This document shows positions 61,741 to 64,000 of a stretch of DNA of 64,000 nucleotides, piece by piece. Source of the stretch: Actinoallomurus spadix (lineage in GTDB: Bacteria > Actinomycetota > Actinomycetes > Streptosporangiales > Streptosporangiaceae). Each line of letters begins with the position of its first letter. Position 1 is the first letter of the stretch. Under the pieces are notes generated by a model. That model was not told the DNA's origin and did not search any database. It saw only the letters and a program-made list of their open reading frames with translations. Where the stretch lies: assembly GCF_024055725.1 (NCBI RefSeq), contig NZ_JAMXMX010000023.1, positions 1 through 64,000 of the forward strand, read 5' to 3'. Made by a program: the position numbers and the translations under genes.

Positions 61741-62316
61741 ATGCCGCAGGCCACCACCGACGTCCGGGAACGGATCGTCGGCGCCGCCGAGCGCTGTTTC
61801 GCGCGCTACGGCGTCGCCAAGACGACCGTCGAGGACATCGCGGCGGCGGCGGGACTGTCCCGGGCGACCGTCTACCGCAGCTTCGCCGGCGGGCGGGACG
61901 AGGTGATCCTCGAGGTCCTCCTCCGTGACCTGCGCCGGTTCCTCGACCGGCTGGCCGCGCGGCTCGCCGCGCAGACCTCGGTGCCCGAGGGCATCGTCGA
62001 GGGCGTGCTGGACGCGGTCGCGTTCGTACGCGGCGAGCCGCGGGTGGCCGCCCTCCTCACGCCGGAGGCCGCCGGGCACACCCAGACCGCCGTCGCCGGG
62101 GCCGCCGAGAGCGTCCTGCGCCTGTGCGCCGACCGCGTCCGCCCGTACTTCGTGACGGCCCAGCGTGAGGGGCTGCTGCGGGCGGACATCACGGTCGAGG
62201 GCGCGGTGGAGTTCCTCTTCCGGATCATCTCCTCGATGATCGTCCTCCCCGGTGACGGCGACCCTCGGGACTTCCTGCGCGTCTATGTCGTCCCCGCCCT
62301 CACAGAGAGCACCTGA
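61741..62316 (+). CDS. TetR-family transcriptional regulator
   Basis: The 191-residue protein has the DNA-binding helix-turn-helix (CFARYGVAKTTVEDIAAAAG, LSRATVYRSFAGGRDEVILE) and a long helical ligand domain. It is followed after 3 bp by the site-2 protease gene, so the two are one transcript. The target is unknown. Confidence 0.92.
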   Translation: MPQATTDVRERIVGAAERCFARYGVAKTTVEDIAAAAGLSRATVYRSFAGGRDEVILEVLLRDLRRFLDRLAARLAAQTSVPEGIVEGVLDAVAFVRGEPRVAALLTPEAAGHTQTAVAGAAESVLRLCADRVRPYFVTAQREGLLRADITVEGAVEFLFRIISSMIVLPGDGDPRDFLRVYVVPALTEST

Positions 62317-62319
62317 TCG

Positions 62320-63117
62320 ATGTCCAACGTAAGCGCGGTGCGGTCCTCCGTACGGCCCAGCCCGGCGTTCCTGTTCGTCGTCGGCCTGTTCGCCCTGTCC
62401 GGCCTGGCGGTGTGGCGCTACGGCATGAGCCCGGAGCGGACGGCCCGGCTCTTCCTGTTCGTGTTCGTGGTGAGCGGCTGGATCGTGTCGCTGTGCCTGC
62501 ACGAGTTCGGGCACGCGTTCTTCGCCTGGCGGTCGGGCGACCGGAGCGTCGCGACCAACGGCTACCTCACGCTGAACCCGCTGAAGTACGGCGACATCAC
62601 GCTGAGTTTCCTGCTGCCCGTGCTGTTCGTGCTGCTCGGCGGCATCGGCCTGCCGGGCGGCGCCGTCTACATCGACCGGGGAGCCATCCGCGGGCGGCTC
62701 CGGCACAGCCTCATCTCGGCGGCCGGGCCCATCGCCAACCTCGTCTTCGCGATCGTCCTCGGCGTCGTGATCACCAACCTGGCGAAGGACCCGGCGCACC
62801 TGCTGTTCTGGACGGGAATGGCGTTCCTGGCGTTCCTGCAGGTCACCGCAGCTGTGCTGAACCTGCTGCCGGTGCCCGGCCTGGACGGCTTCGGCATCGT
62901 CGAGCCGTACCTGCCGCGGCCCTGGGTCGCGCAGGCGAACAAGATCGGCGGGTACGCCTTCATGGCGCTGCTCGCGCTGCTGTGGATCCCGGCGGTCAAC
63001 GAGCAGTTCTTCTCCCTCGTCTACCACCTCACCGACCTGTTCGGGATCGACCAGGACTACGTCGCGGCCGGTCACGGCCTGTTCCAGTTCTGGAAGAGCC
63101 TCGGCACCGCCGGCTGA
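62320..63117 (+). CDS. Site-2 protease family membrane metalloprotease
   Basis: The 265-residue protein has about six helices, the zinc motif SLCLHEFGHAFFAWRSGDRS and the second ligand Asp region LNLLPVPGLDGFGI. Site-2 proteases cut transmembrane substrates, such as anti-sigma factors. Whether it acts on one of the membrane proteins in this window is unknown. Confidence 0.92.
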   Translation: MSNVSAVRSSVRPSPAFLFVVGLFALSGLAVWRYGMSPERTARLFLFVFVVSGWIVSLCLHEFGHAFFAWRSGDRSVATNGYLTLNPLKYGDITLSFLLPVLFVLLGGIGLPGGAVYIDRGAIRGRLRHSLISAAGPIANLVFAIVLGVVITNLAKDPAHLLFWTGMAFLAFLQVTAAVLNLLPVPGLDGFGIVEPYLPRPWVAQANKIGGYAFMALLALLWIPAVNEQFFSLVYHLTDLFGIDQDYVAAGHGLFQFWKSLGTAG

Positions 63118-63123
63118 GGCCGT

Positions 63124-63151
63124 CCCGTGTCCACCGTTCGGTGGACACGGG
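63124..63151 (+). terminator. Hairpin terminator after the site-2 protease gene
   Basis: CCCGTGTCCACC (63124-63135) pairs perfectly with GGTGGACACGGG (63140-63151) around loop GTTC. It starts 7 bp after the stop. Confidence 0.85.
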
Positions 63152-63204
63152 AATCACCGGACCACCGATCCCGGACCGGCCGGATCGCCGCGACGCTGGG
63201 AGGC

Positions 63205-64000
63205 ATGAACGACACGGCGGTGCGGGTCCGCGACCTGCGCAAGCGATACGGCGACGTCGACGCGGTGAACGGCGTGGACCTCGACATCCACCGGGGCGAG
63301 GTCTTCGCCCTGCTCGGCCCGAACGGCGCCGGCAAGAGCACGACGATCGAGATCCTCGAAGGGCACCGGCGGCGCACCGGCGGCGAGGTGTCGGTGCTGG
63401 GGACCGACCCCGGGCGGCCGACCCGGAAGTGGCGGGGCCGCCTGGGGATCGTGCCGCAGACCTCGAACGAGCAACCGGAGCTGAGCGTCCGCGAGATCGT
63501 CGCCCACTTCGCGGGTTACTACCCCCGCCCCCGGAACGTCGACGAGGTGATCGAGGCGGTCGGGCTGACCGACAAGGCGGGGGCCCGCCTCGCGCACCTG
63601 TCCGGCGGCCAGCGCCGGCGGGTCGACGTGGCGCTCGGCATCATCGGCGACCCCGAACTCCTCTTCCTCGACGAGCCGACGACCGGGTTCGACCCGGACG
63701 CGCGGCGGCGGTTCTGGCGGCTGATCGAGGGGCTCGCGCACGGCGGCACGACGATCCTGCTGACCACCCACTACCTGGACGAGGCCGAGGCCCTCGCCGA
63801 CCGGGTCGGCGTCATCGCCGGCGGCCGCGTCGTGGAGGTCGGCTCGCCGCTGGAGCTCGGCGGCCGGGCCACGGCGACGGCGCGCGTGGGCTGGCTCGGG
63901 CCGGAGGGACGACAGGTCCTGGAGACCGACTCCCCCACACAGGTGGTCGCCGAGCTGAGCCAGAAGTTCGACGGCGAGGTGCCGGAGCTGACCGTCACCC
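63205..64000 (+). CDS. ABC transporter ATPase, 3' truncated by window end
   Basis: The first 265 residues are visible. Motifs are all intact: Walker A LLGPNGAGKSTTIEILEG, signature HLSGGQRRRVDVALG, Walker B LLFLDEPTTGFDP and H-loop LLTTHYLDEAEALADR. It is of the drug/daunorubicin-resistance exporter type, with a permease expected just outside the window. GGGAGG precedes ATG 63205. Confidence 0.93.
   Translation, partial: MNDTAVRVRDLRKRYGDVDAVNGVDLDIHRGEVFALLGPNGAGKSTTIEILEGHRRRTGGEVSVLGTDPGRPTRKWRGRLGIVPQTSNEQPELSVREIVAHFAGYYPRPRNVDEVIEAVGLTDKAGARLAHLSGGQRRRVDVALGIIGDPELLFLDEPTTGFDPDARRRFWRLIEGLAHGGTTILLTTHYLDEAEALADRVGVIAGGRVVEVGSPLELGGRATATARVGWLGPEGRQVLETDSPTQVVAELSQKFDGEVPELTVT

Overview
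The window is very GC-rich, with third codon positions almost all G or C, GTG/TTG starts and GGAGG-type ribosome sites. The gene content is that of a filamentous actinomycete: mycothiol-type DinB enzyme, NucS, CysO/CysM/Mec sulfur-carrier cysteine synthesis, SigE-family ECF factor, DUF397/DUF5753 regulators, DivIVA-like coiled-coil protein, isobutyryl-CoA mutase. MEDS proteins and the CDGSH/HemK2 cluster suggest Streptosporangiales or a close relative; the genus cannot be fixed from the sequence. I see no rRNA, tRNA, CRISPR array, prophage or insertion sequence, so this is mostly chromosomal core with small accessory islands.

Layout. 1-4978: end of a TPR protein, DUF574 methyltransferase, secreted S53 protease, a RidA gene coupled to a frameshifted NAD oxidoreductase, and a divergent LysR gene. 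5093-9572: a MEDS-STAS/MEDS-ATPase pair, an ECF sigma/anti-sigma cluster with two small membrane or secreted proteins, and a DinB-type enzyme. 9734-12747: glutamate-cysteine ligase-like enzyme, iron redox enzyme, CDGSH protein, HemK2 methyltransferase. 13103-16023: rdgB-rph-MBL hydrolase-murI operon. 16145-18670: DUF1697, thioesterase, AbiEii-like pair. 18747-20595: cysM-cysO-(32-aa ORF)-mec operon ending in a 16-bp-stem terminator. 20685-23932: third MEDS-ATPase, DUF2017-clpS, divergent pncB. 24006-26453: hydrolase and SDR genes divergent from a TetR gene across a four-site operator array.

26796-29707: hypothetical protein, XRE/DUF5753 regulator with a truncated DUF397 partner, pncA, gluconokinase. 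29811-37580: helicase, M43 protease, DUF3039, YqgE, sortase-type surface protein, malic enzyme, cytidylate kinase-like and thioredoxin-TPR proteins. 37704-39970: isobutyryl-CoA mutase large subunit and a MarR regulator with strong palindromes. 40223-45574: an ABC pair with a degraded ATPase, DUF2127, DUF4230 and lysyltransferase-like membrane proteins. 45587-48906: VapBC, meaB, thiolase, methylmalonyl-CoA epimerase. 49151-56688: DivIVA-like protein, AI-2E transporter family protein, two hydrolases, tandem 3-hydroxyacyl-CoA dehydrogenase, nucS. 56643-61132: an acyltransferase lacking its usual SGNH domain, surrounded by three separate secreted SGNH proteins. 61287-64000: DUF3224, TetR, site-2 protease, start of an ABC ATPase.

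Working together: mutase, MeaB, epimerase, thiolase and the dehydrogenase form a scattered acyl-CoA/propionate set. PncA and PncB complete nicotinamide salvage. CysM, CysO and Mec form a sulfur-carrier cysteine pathway. The best candidates for new biology are the split acyltransferase/SGNH cluster, the periodic TetR operator array, the 32-aa ORF in the cysteine operon, the ATPase-dead-looking ABC pair and the MEDS switch genes.
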